A stretch of 64,000 nt of DNA from Aspidapion aeneum (taxonomy: Eukaryota > Arthropoda > Insecta > Coleoptera > Brentidae), in the NCBI GenBank assembly GCA_963576565.1, contig OY755038.1:141733058-141797057 (forward strand), in the 5' to 3' direction. The position numbers were made by a program, and so were the translations under genes. Position 1 is the stretch's first letter, and each line of letters starts with the position of its first letter. The notes under the pieces are model-generated. The model saw nothing but the letters and a program-made list of their open reading frames with translations. It had not been told where the DNA came from and ran no database searches. Shown here piece by piece: positions 1 through 12,697 of the stretch.

Positions 1-1011
1 AGCTGCATTATGAAGACCAAAAGGTAAACGCTTAAATAGGAAGAGACCTCGTCGACAGATGAATGTTGTTAGTGGCTTCGATGATTCTTCCATTGGTACT
101 TGCCAATAAGCGCATTTGATATCTAAAGTTGACAAGTATTTAGCATCTTTCAACTTGTCAAGAGTCTCGGATACGAGTGGTACAGGATAACTATCACGCG
201 CCGTCACTGAGTTCAATTTGCGGTAGTCTACGCAGAAACGATATTTCTTTTGTACCATTACCACTGGTGAAGCCCATGAACTACTACTCCGTTCTATAAC
301 ATCAACTTTCAACATTTCGTCGATTTCGTCATCAATAAGTCTCTGAATGACCGGTGAGACCTTATATGAACGCTGTCTTATCGGTGCTGCATCTGTTGTA
401 ATCTTGTGTTCTACCCTGTCTGTACATCCTAGTGAGTCACCCATAATAGTCTTATATTTATCGACCAATTCCTCTAGTCGTTCTGATTCATAAGGCGTAA
501 GAGTTGTTTGTTGGTCTGATGTTTCTAACGAACAAATCACATTTTTATTATCGGCAAAATGCCACTCATTAGTACTTAAGTTCGGTACTATACCCATCGA
601 AATCCAAAAATCTAATCCCAAAATCAAAGTATGTGGCAACTCAGGAACGACGACGACCTATATTAACCTAAATTTACCTTGAACTCGCATAGGAAGTTGC
701 ACTGTCCCAATACTACTCGTGCTTTGACCATTTGCCACAATACAACTCGTCTTCTTCGTAGTGTCAAGTGAAAAACCAAACTTCTCGATGATTGACCAAC
801 CATGATTCCCTAAAAAGGTACGTGAAGCCCCGGAATCCAACAAACCTAGTAACTTATTTCCGAGCACATCCACTTCTAAATAAGGTCTCTCATCTTTAAG
901 AGCATGACTTATCACATAATCTAAGACGTTCGTTAACCTATCGGTCGATGCTTGTTCAGGCTGACTCGAAGGTTGACCGCCTACGAGCGCCTGGGTCCGT
1001 TTCCCTGACGA
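1..1011 (-). pseudogene. pol: Ty3-type pol fragment: protease then reverse transcriptase, cut by window edge
   Basis: This frame encodes the aspartic protease and the start of the reverse transcriptase of a Ty3-type LTR retrotransposon. It opens after a TAA at 1012-1014, overlaps the end of gag by about 30 nt and lies in the -1 frame relative to gag. The protease active site reads LLDSGAS near 846-820. RT landmarks are YRFCVDYRKLNSVT near 245-205, LSTLDIKCAYWQVP with the first catalytic Asp near 138-86, and RLPFGLHNAA at the window edge. The YxDD motif, RNase H and integrase would lie to the left, outside the window. One in-frame TAG at 658-660 separates protease from RT; everything else in the frame is open. 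It is either a recent inactivating mutation or, less likely, a suppressible stop. Family assignment is firm; activity is doubtful. Confidence 0.9.
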
Positions 1012-2777
1012 TTACAATTTCGACATTCTCTTACTGTTACCCCTGCTTGTCCACACGAATAACACTGCTTACCTCTAGGTAATGCGCACCCGATCGCCAT
1101 GTGCCCTGTTGGGTTGCATCTATAACATACCACGTCCCTATTTGCCCTACCATATCCAACACCCTGTGGTGGTTGTACATCCCTGTCACTTACGCTAGAC
1201 TGACCACTATGTGGTTGTTGTCTCTCTCTATCAGCTCTAGCAGAGAAACTGTTTGCTGGCTGCTGCCTATTTCTGTCGAATCTATTAGCAGGATGATTTA
1301 AATTCTGTTGGTTCGATGTCCCGGCACCTGATATTTGAATTGCATCAACCCCTGTTGGAAAATCGTCAATATCGCTCTCCAGGTCAACGTAGGCCAAGTC
1401 AGGTTCAATAGATTGGTTTCTTCTAGGACTAAAATTCTCCTCCTCTAACCCATATCTCTGGTCTATTCTACGACACAAATCTTTTAAATGTGATAGGCTA
1501 TTGACCTCAGTAGCAATCAACCCTTTCTTATAGATGTCCGCTATATTTCTGAAGACTATAGCTAATTTTGCCTCTTCGGAAAGAGGACAGCCAAGTCTTT
1601 GGAAGTATGTGTTCATGACAGCAATGTAGGTCCCTATAGACTCTGCCGGGCCTTGTTTACGTTTTTGGATTTTCTTCAATAGCTTCTCGCCATATGAAGA
1701 AGGAAGATACTCTGCCATGAACCTCTGTTCCAGCTGTTCCCATGTATGGACTTCTCTACGAACATCTTTATAAAAAGTATAAGCCGACTTTTCAAAAAGA
1801 TCAATGCCTGAGTTCAGTAAAACCTTGTTGCTAACTCCTCTAGCCTGACTTAACTCGTCCACTCTCTCAAAAAATGCAGTGACGGAGATCGTTCCCCTCT
1901 CGCCTGTAAACTTTAAGTTCCATTTATGCGGAGGTACAGGTGCAACGTGATATGAAGTACCAGGATCACTTGACATTGGTACTGGCGACAAACATGAAAA
2001 AGGTCGGGACTGAGCAACTGGTGCAATGCTACTTTGGAGGGCAGCTAAACTCAATGGAACGGTAAACGGTTGTTGATAATGAAAAGCTGTTTTACCGTAA
2101 TTCTCAATCGGCATAGAGAGTGGTGCTTGTACTGACGCTTGAGTTGGGTTCATTAGTAATTGCATTTGCACTGGAGCAATGACCGACGGTTGGTTTGTAG
2201 GCTGTTGAGCTGTTCTTTGTGTGCTCGAGAGCTGTGGTTGCGGGAGTTGAGACTGGCTGGGAATGTTGCCAACATTTGTCGAGTGATCTGAGCTTCGACT
2301 CGTTGATTGGGTTTCAGATGCTTCATCATCATCTGAGGTCACGCCAACTCTTAATAAATCTGTTGCTTGGCTCTGCAACCTCCCAATCAAACTCAAGGTT
2401 TCCGCAACCAGTATGTCTTTCGTTTGACTTTCTTCTAAGTTGGATGGATTCCTGTTATTTATCCTGGCTAACACGTGTTCCAACCTTACAGCGATTTTCC
2501 TAAACTCTCCCCCTTTGCTCGTACCAGAGAACTTCTCTACCAGCGGTACCAGACTATCAAGCTTCTTCATGCAGCTAAAAGCATCTTGGCCAAATTTAAA
2601 GGGATACGGAGGGTATCTCATACTTGCATCAGTCTTTTCTCTTTGTTTGATCAGCATAAGCTGTTGTTTCATCTCTTCCACCGATCCAATGGCTATGCCT
2701 CTCCATGTTAATTCGTAGATTAACACGTCCTTGACTAAGTACCTTATGTCCGACAACCGACTCAAAGAAATGGCCAT
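981..2777 (-). CDS. gag: Ty3-type Gag polyprotein (598 aa, intact)
   Basis: Gag forms the particle and packages the RNA of the retrotransposon. The ATG at 2775-2777 is followed by 598 uninterrupted codons. Residues about 1-140 are helical-looking and unassigned; about 150-270 is a low-complexity Gln/Ser/Pro/Thr linker; about 285-415 matches the retrotransposon gag capsid domain (WNLKFTGERG, then WEQLEQRFMAEYLP and ESIGTYIAVM). The C-terminus has two CCHC-type zinc knuckles: CYRCNPTGHMAIGC is complete, while CYSCGQAGVTVREC has Val at the His position. The protein ends at a TAG (981-983). Pol follows in the -1 frame with a GGGAAAC slippery site just before the stop. The intact length contrasts with the decayed elements elsewhere in the window, so this copy is relatively young. 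Confidence 0.9.
   Translation of the reverse strand: MAISLSRLSDIRYLVKDVLIYELTWRGIAIGSVEEMKQQLMLIKQREKTDASMRYPPYPFKFGQDAFSCMKKLDSLVPLVEKFSGTSKGGEFRKIAVRLEHVLARINNRNPSNLEESQTKDILVAETLSLIGRLQSQATDLLRVGVTSDDDEASETQSTSRSSDHSTNVGNIPSQSQLPQPQLSSTQRTAQQPTNQPSVIAPVQMQLLMNPTQASVQAPLSMPIENYGKTAFHYQQPFTVPLSLAALQSSIAPVAQSRPFSCLSPVPMSSDPGTSYHVAPVPPHKWNLKFTGERGTISVTAFFERVDELSQARGVSNKVLLNSGIDLFEKSAYTFYKDVRREVHTWEQLEQRFMAEYLPSSYGEKLLKKIQKRKQGPAESIGTYIAVMNTYFQRLGCPLSEEAKLAIVFRNIADIYKKGLIATEVNSLSHLKDLCRRIDQRYGLEEENFSPRRNQSIEPDLAYVDLESDIDDFPTGVDAIQISGAGTSNQQNLNHPANRFDRNRQQPANSFSARADRERQQPHSGQSSVSDRDVQPPQGVGYGRANRDVVCYRCNPTGHMAIGCALPRGKQCYSCGQAGVTVRECRNCNRQGNGPRRS
999..1005 (-). promoter_or_regulatory. Candidate -1 ribosomal frameshift site GGGAAAC
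   Basis: On the minus strand the gag frame reads CAG GGA AAC shortly before its stop, giving the X XXY YYZ heptamer GGGAAAC in the correct phase. A -1 slip here enters the pol frame, which is open from 1011 onward. The same heptamer is used by some retroviral gag-pro junctions. Downstream bases could form a weak H-type pseudoknot (GACC with GGTC, CTCG with CGAG), but the spacer would be only about 1 nt, so the structure is doubtful. Confidence 0.65.
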
Positions 2778-5700
2778 GGTACCTTTTATATTAAAACTTT
2801 AAACTTTAAAACTCTTAATTATACCTCCCAATTATAAAAACTAAACCACGTAATAACAAACACAAAGTTCACTTTAAATTCACTAGTGAAAATCACTATA
2901 AATTTTCTCACAACTGTAGAAAATATAAAACTTAAATACGGGCAGACGCGAACAAAATCGAAGAACACCGGAGCAGTAAGAAAATAAAATTTATTTGCAT
3001 TTAAAAATGTAATCATAGTTTATATTAATTATTTGCACAACCAACCATGACGTCCAACCTTGCAGAGAGAAATAACTACTTAAATCCTAAATTAGAATTA
3101 ACATGTAGCCATAAAAAAGTTTAAAAAAAAATAAAAGAGAGACAAGAGCTTTGGCAGTGTTTAGGTCTTATGCTCCTGCGTGAGTAAAACCAAAAAAATA
3201 ATTGCGCTTATCCTAGCTGAACTGAATTAGAATTAAAGTTAAGTTATGTATGTTTACCTCAGCAACCGAATAGGTAAATTTATCCCTAAATGGAACGTAC
3301 AACAGACTACCTATAACAAAAATCCCAAAGCTGTTGTACCCAGTTAACGCTAGGGTATACTCCTGCTATTGCAGAACGGCTCCACTACAATGATTTTTCT
3401 CAAAAGAATAAATCAAAACCCACTTTAACCTGCTTACCTATCCTGAGGTTACACGAACCATGCATTGCTTGAGGCAACATCATCCCTTAATATATAAGTG
3501 AACACAATAAACATCGGAACAGATGTTCGTGTTATAGAAATCGTAAAATATGCTTAATTAAAAAAAAATCCGCTCGCTGAAATTGCGTCGAATTAGACTA
3601 GTAAGGATGTTGTGTGTAATTAAAAAAAAATAAAAAAAATTACCGATGGTATTAAAAAATTTTATACAAATAACGTCTTGGTAGGATTGCAACTCTCTGC
3701 ATAATCGTTAAAATGAAATTCCCAAAATTTTAACTAAATTGGTGCAAACCATGGTCAAGAAGACCCTAGGATCGTACCGAAAGGTGTCCAAAAAAAAATG
3801 TAAAAAAAATTTTTTGGTGTCGACCACAGTAGCCCAATACTAAAAAATTAATTAGTGGCTCACTAAAATTTTCAAAATATTACTCTACCCTAATAGGTGG
3901 TTTGGAGTAGGGAGAAAAAAAAATTAAAACAAATGATGATAGGTTGTTAAAACGCGAGGGTTCGAAATGAAATTATATTTTAATTCAGAAAAAAAAATAT
4001 TTAAATAAACTGGTAAAATCATTGTAGGGCAAGGTACTACTATGCACCAAAAAAAAATTTTGCAACAAGAAAATCAAGTTTCCTTCCTTAAAAAAAATAT
4101 TTAAAAAAAATATTTAAAAAATATTTTCAAAAAAAATTAAAAATGTTTAAGTGGGGTTGCAGCTCCTATTAACGATTTTAAAAGAATTAAAATAAAATTA
4201 GCAGTAGAAAAATCTTAATAGAGTTATGTCATGCAACAGTTTTTGTTCTTTTCCTTTAAATAAACAGTTGTAGATTTCCTTTCCTCTCCCAAAACTGTGT
4301 GAATGTGAAAAGTGAATGAGCTAGAAAAATTAATTTACTATAAAAAAAAATATTGAAAATTAAATTTACTTAAGAATCATAAAGTACAAAAAATCGTCAT
4401 TGCAAAAAGAATCAATCAGTTTAGGAAAAGTAAAAAAAAAATATTTATGTTCCAAAAAACAAACGATGTTAGTATATTTGTTTAAAATTATTACTTAAGG
4501 AAATAAACAACGGTAGTACTTATTTACTGTACCACTATAATGTAAAGAACCTAAGTTTCAAACTTTGCACTTTCAAAAAAAAACAAATATGAAAACAATT
4601 CCAAGGTCCAACTATAATACCGTTATAAAACTAACTTTGTCTACCTGAGTTTATATACACACATCCAATAAAAAAAATTTTACTGCTTAATGCATTCTCA
4701 GATCCTTATTCCTGGTGTTCACGAGATATAAAATTAAATTGGGCCCTTCCCACAACTATTAGTCAAAGCAAAAATTACCAAATGTCCAAGGGCTAATGAG
4801 ACCCTATCACTTACAAATGACATTTTAAAATGAAACAGTTGGGAATAATCCTGCATAAAAACCAGACAACAAAAATCAAGAAGCCAAAAACTATTGCATT
4901 AATTTTAGCATAATACTCCCGGCCCCAATTAAACTTTTGTTATATCAACAAAACTCGGCCAAAAACCAAAAAACTTTTTATTAGACATTTCCCCTATTTC
5001 CTAAGTATAATGTCAATAAACTCAAAAACTTGTGATTTCCATTCCAATCCCATCTGGACCCTATATATTTTTTAAACGGTTAAACGCCCACAGGCGAAAC
5101 AATATCTTATTTCAAAGAAAGGGTGAATATATTTTGAAGCACCCTGTGAAAATAGGACACTATTATGGAAAATTGTTCAGATCAGTGTTCTTACTAATTT
5201 TTAACCTAAATATATCTAGTTCCCTCATGTGCATGTTACTATTTTAATTCCTATCAAAAAAATCAATGATCTTAAATTTATTGTTTAACCTGAACGCTTT
5301 CCCATTTATTCCACAACAGTGTATTGTAGTTTAAAACTTTGCTTCATCATTTGAGGTCACCAGTATAAAATTATTTTAAAATAAAAAAATTATTTCCCAA
5401 TTGTCCACAACTTCCAAGTTTTCATCCCTAAATACCTAGGTACTTTCTCAGTCTAACACCATCCATCGTTATCCAACGCTTTAATTTCAGAAGCAACAAA
5501 ACGAAGATGAAGTGAAAAAGCTAAGCAAGTAAGTTGGTGCTTTACAATGGGCGCAGATGACAGGCCCCTTTAGGTACACGCCACTGTCCTGAAATGCGAA
5601 CTATCAAAAAAAACTGAAGACTAGCATATCTGCCGTCAAACAACATTTGACATGAAATAAAAATAATTCCATATCATACCAGTATCCTCAAAAACAAAAC

Positions 5701-6134
5701 GTTTTTTATTATAAGACCCAAACACCTAACCAATAAATCTTGTTATTTAAAACTATGATTTGGAAGTAAAAGATTTATTTATTCCTGCCTGATCAACTAA
5801 GACAAAAAAAAGTTCCCCTTTTGTAACTCAAGAAGTTCCCGTTTGGTCCCCTAAAAAAATATTACCGGTCTGGTCACCCTTTAAAACTACGACCACTATA
5901 CAAACCGTTTTGACCAAAACAAGAATTCGAGAAGTTATGTTTACAGAAATAAATAATCTTTCTAAGAAAAATAAAATTATTTAAAAAAGAAGTAAAATTT
6001 TGAAATATTTTTACCAATTACCCCCGCCTAGCATTTATATTTAGTTGAAAGTCTCTCTTAAATTCACTGACCAATTTCACGGCCTCAAAATGACATTACT
6101 TAAAAAAAATTTGCTGAACTTTACAAATGAACTA
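2778..6134 (-). other. Long leader (5' UTR) of the giant Ty3-type element
   Basis: About 3.35 kb of A/T-rich sequence lies between the primer-binding site and the gag ATG, with no credible ORF. The half nearer the LTR (4225-6133) has a second, diverged copy at 62364-63741 in the same orientation, and in the left copy its last bases abut the primer-binding site. Together with the uninterrupted LTR-PBS-leader-gag order on one strand this supports assigning it as leader. Inserted foreign DNA within it cannot be excluded: about 650 bp at 4595-5250 has no match in the other copy. Confidence 0.6.
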
Positions 6135-6143
6135 TGGGCGCCA
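6135..6143 (-). other. Primer-binding site, tRNA-Lys-like (TGGCGCCCA)
   Basis: Two bases inside the end of the LTR, the minus strand reads TGGCGCCCA, complementary to the 3' end of tRNA-Lys including its CCA. Complementarity seems to stop after about nine bases. Its position fits a primer-binding site and fixes the orientation of the element. Confidence 0.65.
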
Positions 6144-6145
6144 AT

Positions 6146-9100
6146 TGTGGCCAATTAAAATGCGTTGGGTGACATTTGTGGCAACCTAAAAGACGTTGCC
6201 GCCATTTTGTGACACTGTACCAATTTGTGACACTAAAATCAAATTACTGAGTAATTAAACAAATATCTGGAAGCAGAACTGTATTTCCCAGCTAGGTAAA
6301 ACATTGATATGCCCGGTAACTTTTATACAGTGGAGAAGGGGGGGTTCAGAAATAAGAAAATTTTAAGCGCCACAGTGTTTTAATATCAATGTCTTACAAA
6401 GAAGATCTTAATTAAAATACAGTTCAACCCAAACGTTGTAGCCAAACAATGAAATTCTACCTACTTCCGAGGCTTCCAGAGAATTTGTCCAATTAAAAAA
6501 CAAAAAAAAATTGACTCATCGACAAAATAAAATTGTAAAAGATTGAATTAAGATGACAAAACTAGAGGCACGTTACAGGTAGATGGACTCCTTTAACAGG
6601 TCATAGTGTACCTACATTTGAGTCAGTAGTGTGAGACTCCATTATATAAATGATTGTTAAAAAAAATATACACTCCCAAAATTATTCCGTCATAGGGGAG
6701 ATCTGGACCAAATATCTGCTGTTATCATTCTACGTTGGGTAGAATGAGACAGACAGCAACCCAGTCCGAGATCTACCCCATGAGGTAAAACAATGTAAGG
6801 AAACCGCTAAAAAAAATATAATCTCATCTCTCTTTTGTCTCCGCAAAGTTGGTGGATTGTACAAATAACACAAAGATTTAGTTCATCTTGTTTATTTTAA
6901 AGGTAAAACTGGAAAATATTACCAAAAACATGAAATAGAAAAAAAAATGAATGAAATGAAATGGAACAAGTCAGGGCCAAAATAGCAAGACACTCCAATT
7001 GTACAGTAAAAATTATAAATTAACAATTATGCCGCAAAATTTTGGTTATGACGTCATACCTTATCTTGCGTTCACAAGAAGTGCTAAAATTATATTTAAA
7101 AAGTTATTTGAAAAGATTATATCAAATGTTGCTTGCTCCTACCTTGGTCCTTGATTATTTTATGTGATTATACATGTGTGTTTTATTTTGTAAACCTGGT
7201 GTCGTTTTCCTCCTGCTACTCCTGTCCTGGTTTGTTCGCGCCTCCCCTGAAGATTATCTAGCACATGACGCTAGAGCAGTACAGGGTCAGAAGAATGCTG
7301 TTGGATTCTTGCCCGAGCGTAAAAACCCTGTGGAAAATGAAATGTTTCAGTTTCCTGGAATTCGTCTATTTTGCACGAAGTTCCCCTACACCGAGTAACT
7401 TAAATCGAGAACCCCATGTCGACTCAATAAAATAAAGTAGATTTAAACAGATGAACTAAAATAAACCTAACGTACCTTTCCCAGTGTTACAACTGGCTCG
7501 AACCTCGTTCCACCAGCAAAACTGTCCCGTCGATGGAATGGACGGGCTAAAGTAACCAAAGGAAAAAACAATATATAGTTTTTATCCAAAACGTGGTTAC
7601 AAAAAAAAAAAACTCCAAAAATGCCCCACGTCTTTTGTCGAAAAAGTACATTTCACACGAAAAATAATTACAATTTGGGAGGCAAATATTGTCGTGAAGA
7701 ATTCAAAAAAAATTAAAAAAAATTGAACTTACCACTTCACACACGCTTCTTTCCGTAGGAATGGCGTAGGCTGCCTTAAATCCCTCTCAGAGGATGTGAG
7801 CGTCACTTAAAATTCGCCTAAACAACGACGGCTCTCGGTTATACCGTCTTTGGTATAATTTGCAACTACTGCAGTGCCATTAAGTGCCAATAACCACAAA
7901 AACAATGGCGACACCAATAGACGGCCACCAGCCCAGCCAAAATTCTTTAGGAAAGAGACAAGACACTTTGTCGAGAACACAAAAAAATTAAGTTGCCGGA
8001 AATCGTTTCTAGATTTGGTGGGGACAGTACACAGTACCAACCAAATTTTCCCGGTTAAATTCAAATAGGATGCGAACCCATTTATAAAAAAACGCTCTCG
8101 CCGAAAAATCACTAAATCCGGTTTGCGAGCCTGGAGAAAAAAACCCGCGGTTTTCAAACTAACCAATGAGGAAATACATTAATACTTCCGTACCGGTCTA
8201 CAGGGGGCAGCATCGACCAAGGGGATATCGAAAATACGTAAAACGCACATTGAAGTGTTGTCGGATCTATTTCCACGGTTGAAATTTTTATAACAAGGAC
8301 ATCGAGACACCCTCCATACATAGACCGAATATTTGCCTACCGGAGCAAGTAGGAGGAAAATAACCAGCAGGACTATAAGAAGCTCAGCATTGAAACCATC
8401 AACTGTAAATTCAATTACTGGAGATCAGAGCATGCAGCAAACCCAGGAATATTCGAACATTCAACCAATTCCCATATGAGTAAAGCTATACTAAGTGTAG
8501 AATTTAGTTGTATTTTAGTTACAGTTTTAGTCAAAAGTTTCCTTTGCTCTTTATATATGTTTTCTCTAAGATTCATATAGTTTGACGCCACCTTTGTAAA
8601 ACATTTTTACATTAAAAAAGTTGTTTCTGAACTTGAACCTAAAAATACACATTGAACTACTGCTTAAACTCGGCACAAGAGTGTTCAGATGTTAAGTTTG
8701 CTCACCACTAGCTAGCCCTACACAACTCTTCAATCCGACTAACTGAGCTAGATATCAACTTAATTCAACTATGATTATATATTAATTTATATAATATAAA
8801 AATACGATTTCGTTTATTCTTTTAGTCTTGGTTTTTATCCCGCGTTTATCTCCCATTTACAAAAGTGCCTAACTCGTATTTATTTTATCTTCTCCTTATC
8901 AAATTAATAAAGATATCAAGGCCTCGGTTGTTCCTGGTCAAACCGTGGACCTAAATATGTTTTCGTGCTATAAAAACTAGCTAATCCGTGAAGGATATGA
9001 GGTTCGGAAGAGAAATTATTGTCCCAATATCCTCGAAAATAAACATAAGCGAATGAAATGTTCATCTAAATGTTTTCTTCCTGTTACTGAAACCATTTGT

Positions 9101-9465
9101 GATGCGGCAACGCCGCCATGCCCCAGCAGAACAGCTGTTTATCTTCGTGAACGTCAAAGAAAATTACGAAATTTTACAGATAAACAAAACAATCGAAAGT
9201 TTTTATGTGATTTTTCCCCGAAACCTGTGATCTCAAATTCCGATTAGAATGCCCAAATAATACGATGTGCGCAGTGTCCACAGTAATTCGATGGAATGCC
9301 TCCTTTAACTTTAAGGTAACTTTCTGGACACTATATAACCTCCAAATCTAGCTCTATAAAATACCCTTAATTTGTGTACAGAGAGACGAGTCGAAGAGCC
9401 TTGATTATTTACCTAAATAAACAAATATGTAACGTTTGCCTTAAACGTAAAAATGACACGTTACA
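6146..9465 (-). mobile_element. 3.3-kb LTR (5' LTR) of the giant Ty3-type element
   Basis: The block runs, on the minus strand, from TGTAACGTGTC to TTGGCCACA, with TG...CA ends, and is followed at once by a primer-binding site. An inverted homologous copy occupies 57349-60149, where it has a 4-bp target duplication; that defines both ends independently. The left copy is about 520 bp longer through several extra segments (for example near 7400-7750, 8030-8110, 8165-8260 and 8900-9030). The length is extreme for Ty3-type elements, whose LTRs are usually a few hundred bases to about 2 kb. Short ORFs inside (7174-7398, 7807-8166, 9053-9247) are not conserved as proteins and are not annotated as genes. 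Confidence 0.75.
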
Positions 9466-9788
<323 letters not shown>

Positions 9789-9803
9789 CGGTTTCACAAC
9801 GTT

Positions 9804-11120
9804 CTACGTCTTCCGATACCCAATCTCCTCGTTTCTATTTGCCCATAATTCATCATCTAGGCCTCTTATTCTTATTTCACTGTCTATTCCTTCTCTCCAG
9901 CTTCTCCTTGGCCGTCCTCGTTTTCTTCGGCCAGTTGGTTTCCATTGTAGTATTTGTTTAGGTAGTCTTTCGTCATTCATTCTTTGTACATGTCCGTACC
10001 ACACCAGTTGTTTTGTTCTTATATCATCCACTAAAGTACGTTCACCTACTGTCATAATTTCTCTTATTCTTTGATTTGTAATTCTTTCTCTTTTTGATTT
10101 CCCTGCTGCTCTTCTCCAATAGTCCATCTCCGTAGCGGAAAGCATTTTTTCTGTTCTATCCTTGATTGGCCATACTTCTGAGCCGTATGTAATAATACTT
10201 TTTATAATGGTGTTATATATAAGCTTTTTGTTATGTTTTGATATACTTTGGTCCCAAATTATTCCATTTAATAAAGTTATTGCTTTCCTTCCTTGTACGT
10301 TTCGATCTTTTATAGCTTTGTCTAGTGTTCCGTCAGCTGTAATTTTTAGACCTAAGTATTTATACTCATCACAGGAGTGAATTCGCTGCCCGGTATTTAA
10401 GATTAGATCCTGTTTCATTCCACCGATACACATATACTCTGTCTTATTGAGATTAACCTCTAGTCCCCACTTATTGTACTCTTCTATTAGTTTTCGTGTC
10501 ATATATTCGAGGTCGTCATAATCCTGAGCCACTACTATCTGATCATCGGCGAAACATAAAGTATACAAGGTGGTTTCGTCCAACGGAATTCCCATGTTTT
10601 GGCATTTTCTCTTCCATACTTTAAGGACTTGTTCCAAGTATATCTTGAAGAGCGTAGGCGAGATACAGCAACCTTGTTTAAGACCTTTATTTACTTGAAA
10701 GCCTTTGGTTAGTTTTGCTTTTATTTTAACTTTTGCCTTACTATTGCGGTATAACTCTTGGATGGCCTTAATTAGTTGTACGCTTATGTTTGTGTTTTCC
10801 AACGCTTTCCAAAGTAGGTTTAGTGGTATACTATCATATGCCTTCTGCAAATCCACGTAAAGCAGATGCAGCTCTTGACCGTATGCCATTTTCTTTTCAA
10901 TAACTTGGGTTATACAAAAGAGATGATCTGAAGTCGATCTACCCGCCCTGAAACCAGCTTGTTCTTCTGCCTCCATGTCTTTATATTCGCTCTCTACTTT
11001 ATTTCTTATTATTTTACCGTATATTCTGCTTAGCGTACTAGTCACAGATATACCTCTATAATTGTCACATATATCTTTCCTTCCTTTTTTGTGTATTGTG
11101 GATATATATGAAAACGTCAC
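9804..11120 (-). pseudogene. LINE-1 reverse transcriptase (downstream part of the split ORF)
   Basis: The 438-aa frame carries the RT palm of an RTE-like LINE: YRGISVTSTLSRIYGKI, EEQAGFRAGRSTSDHLF, motif A in LLYVDLQKAYDSIP, KGLKQGCCISPTLF, motif C as FADDQ in LCFADDQIVVAQ, then the usual C-terminal WYGHVQRM and GRRKRGRPRRSW segments. The catalytic Asp residues are present. It lost its natural upstream continuation through a one-base deletion at the endonuclease/RT junction (the upstream frame ends at 11117-11119, this frame begins at 11120). It ends about 20 bp before the (TA)n tail. Homologous to the LINE-2 pieces at 41056-42073 and 55094-55693. Confidence 0.88.
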
Positions 11121-12697
11121 TCAGTTGGGACTACAGTTCCATTTAAATATTTTTGGAAAAGATTCCGTAATCTCCAAAACAGTTCTTCAGTGCCATATTT
11201 AATAAGTTCGGCTGGGATATTTCCGGGTCCGGCAGATTTACCGCTTTTTAAGGTTGTGCACACGTTTTTGACCTCAGAGATTGTGAGGGGTACTGGAGAT
11301 CCCATCGTTCTAATTATATTGTCTCTTGCGTCTTCCTTGAATTCTGCTCTATCTTCAGTTAAAAGTTTTTTAAAATGCTCATCCCATTCTTTGTCTGGTA
11401 TTGGTGAAATGATATCTCTGCATGTTTCTTTTTTAATCGATCTTATAGTTTTCCAGCTTTCGGTACTTCTCCTACCTCCTAAGTAAGAATCTATTTTCTG
11501 ACACTTTTGCGTCCACGAATGATTTTTCTTATCACTGATCATTCTTCTCACCTTTGATTGCGCGATTTTGTATTCTTGTCTGCTTCTATCTGTCTTTTGG
11601 GATAAGTAGGTGTGATATAATTTCCTTTTTTCCTCTATTTCTCTCTCAATCTCAGCATCCCACCAGTATGGTTTTCTTCTTTTAGAAGTTTCTTCCACTA
11701 ATCCTAGTGCTTCTTTTGCAGCTTGGTGGATGCTTAATGTAATACATTCGTATTCCTCATCTGGGGTTTCACCTGAACTTGTATTAAGTTTTTCGTTCAG
11801 TCTCTTTTTGTATAAGTTTTTTACGCTGTCATGTTCTAGGCTTAGTAGATTATATTTACAGTGATCAATTTCTTCAATCACTGTATCATCAAGATGTTGT
11901 TGATGCAGGCTTCGGCCTTGATAAGGAAAGAGAATTTTGGACTCCAGAAAATAGTGATCACTTCCGCATGTTGATCCACGCTTTGTTCTGACATCTTGAA
12001 TTTTTAGTTTTGTCTTTTGTTTAGTGATAAGATAATCAATGACGGATTTCAGGTTTTGTGAGGGTTTGGTCCAGGTATATTTGTGTATTTCCTTATGTTG
12101 AAAAAAACCGTTTTGGATTTTTAGGTTTAATTGCTCACATACTGTAATTAGCCGGTTTCCATTGTCATTAACAAGATTTTCTCCATATTGGCCAACTGTC
12201 AGATCATTAACTCTGTTACCGGTTCTACTATTTAAATCTCCCAATATGACAATTTCTCTAGATGCACTTACTGCTGATATTTCATTGTGTATTTCTTCAA
12301 AAAAATTGTCTTTCACGGCTACATTTGCATCGTCGTTATACGCATAGATTCCAAAAATCGTAAGTCTCATTCCTTTTATTGTTATATTCATTTTAATTAG
12401 CCTTTCATTGACTGCTTCCCAGTTGGTGATAAATTTTCTAAATCTTTTGTTGACCAAAATAGATACTCCTTGTTGGGCATGTTTTTCTTTTGCCACTCCG
12501 CTATAGAAATGGTCATATTGTCCTAGGTTTTCAGATCCTTTTCCTTTCTTTTTCGTTTCTGTTAGTACAGCAAGGTCTACCTTCATTCTGCTGCACTCAT
12601 GTACTATTTCATTCATTTTTCGATTCATTCCTTGTACGTTCCATGTACCAAAAATCATATTCCTGTTTCTTTGCTTGGTTCGTCTTAGGTTTTTCAT
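11117..12697 (-). pseudogene. LINE-1 APE-type endonuclease and RT N-terminal part
   Basis: The 526-aa frame starts with an exonuclease-endonuclease-phosphatase domain that nicks target DNA for target-primed reverse transcription: GTWNVQGMN near residue 17, LTETKKKG near 45, ILGDLNSRTG near 150 and GSDHYFLESK near 245. The remainder is the linker and the RT thumb-proximal region, with KSGKSAGPGNIPAELIKYG near residue 490. It ends at a TGA caused by a one-base deletion; the RT continues in the next frame. Proteins of this kind are often mis-annotated in animal genomes as craniofacial development protein 2-like. Only this single frame break was seen, so the copy is fairly young. Confidence 0.88.

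Noticed and set aside
7174..8166. Small ORFs inside the giant LTR, one with a hydrophobic N-terminus
   Set aside because: The second LTR copy carries frameshifts, indels and different termini at these places, so they are not conserved as proteins.
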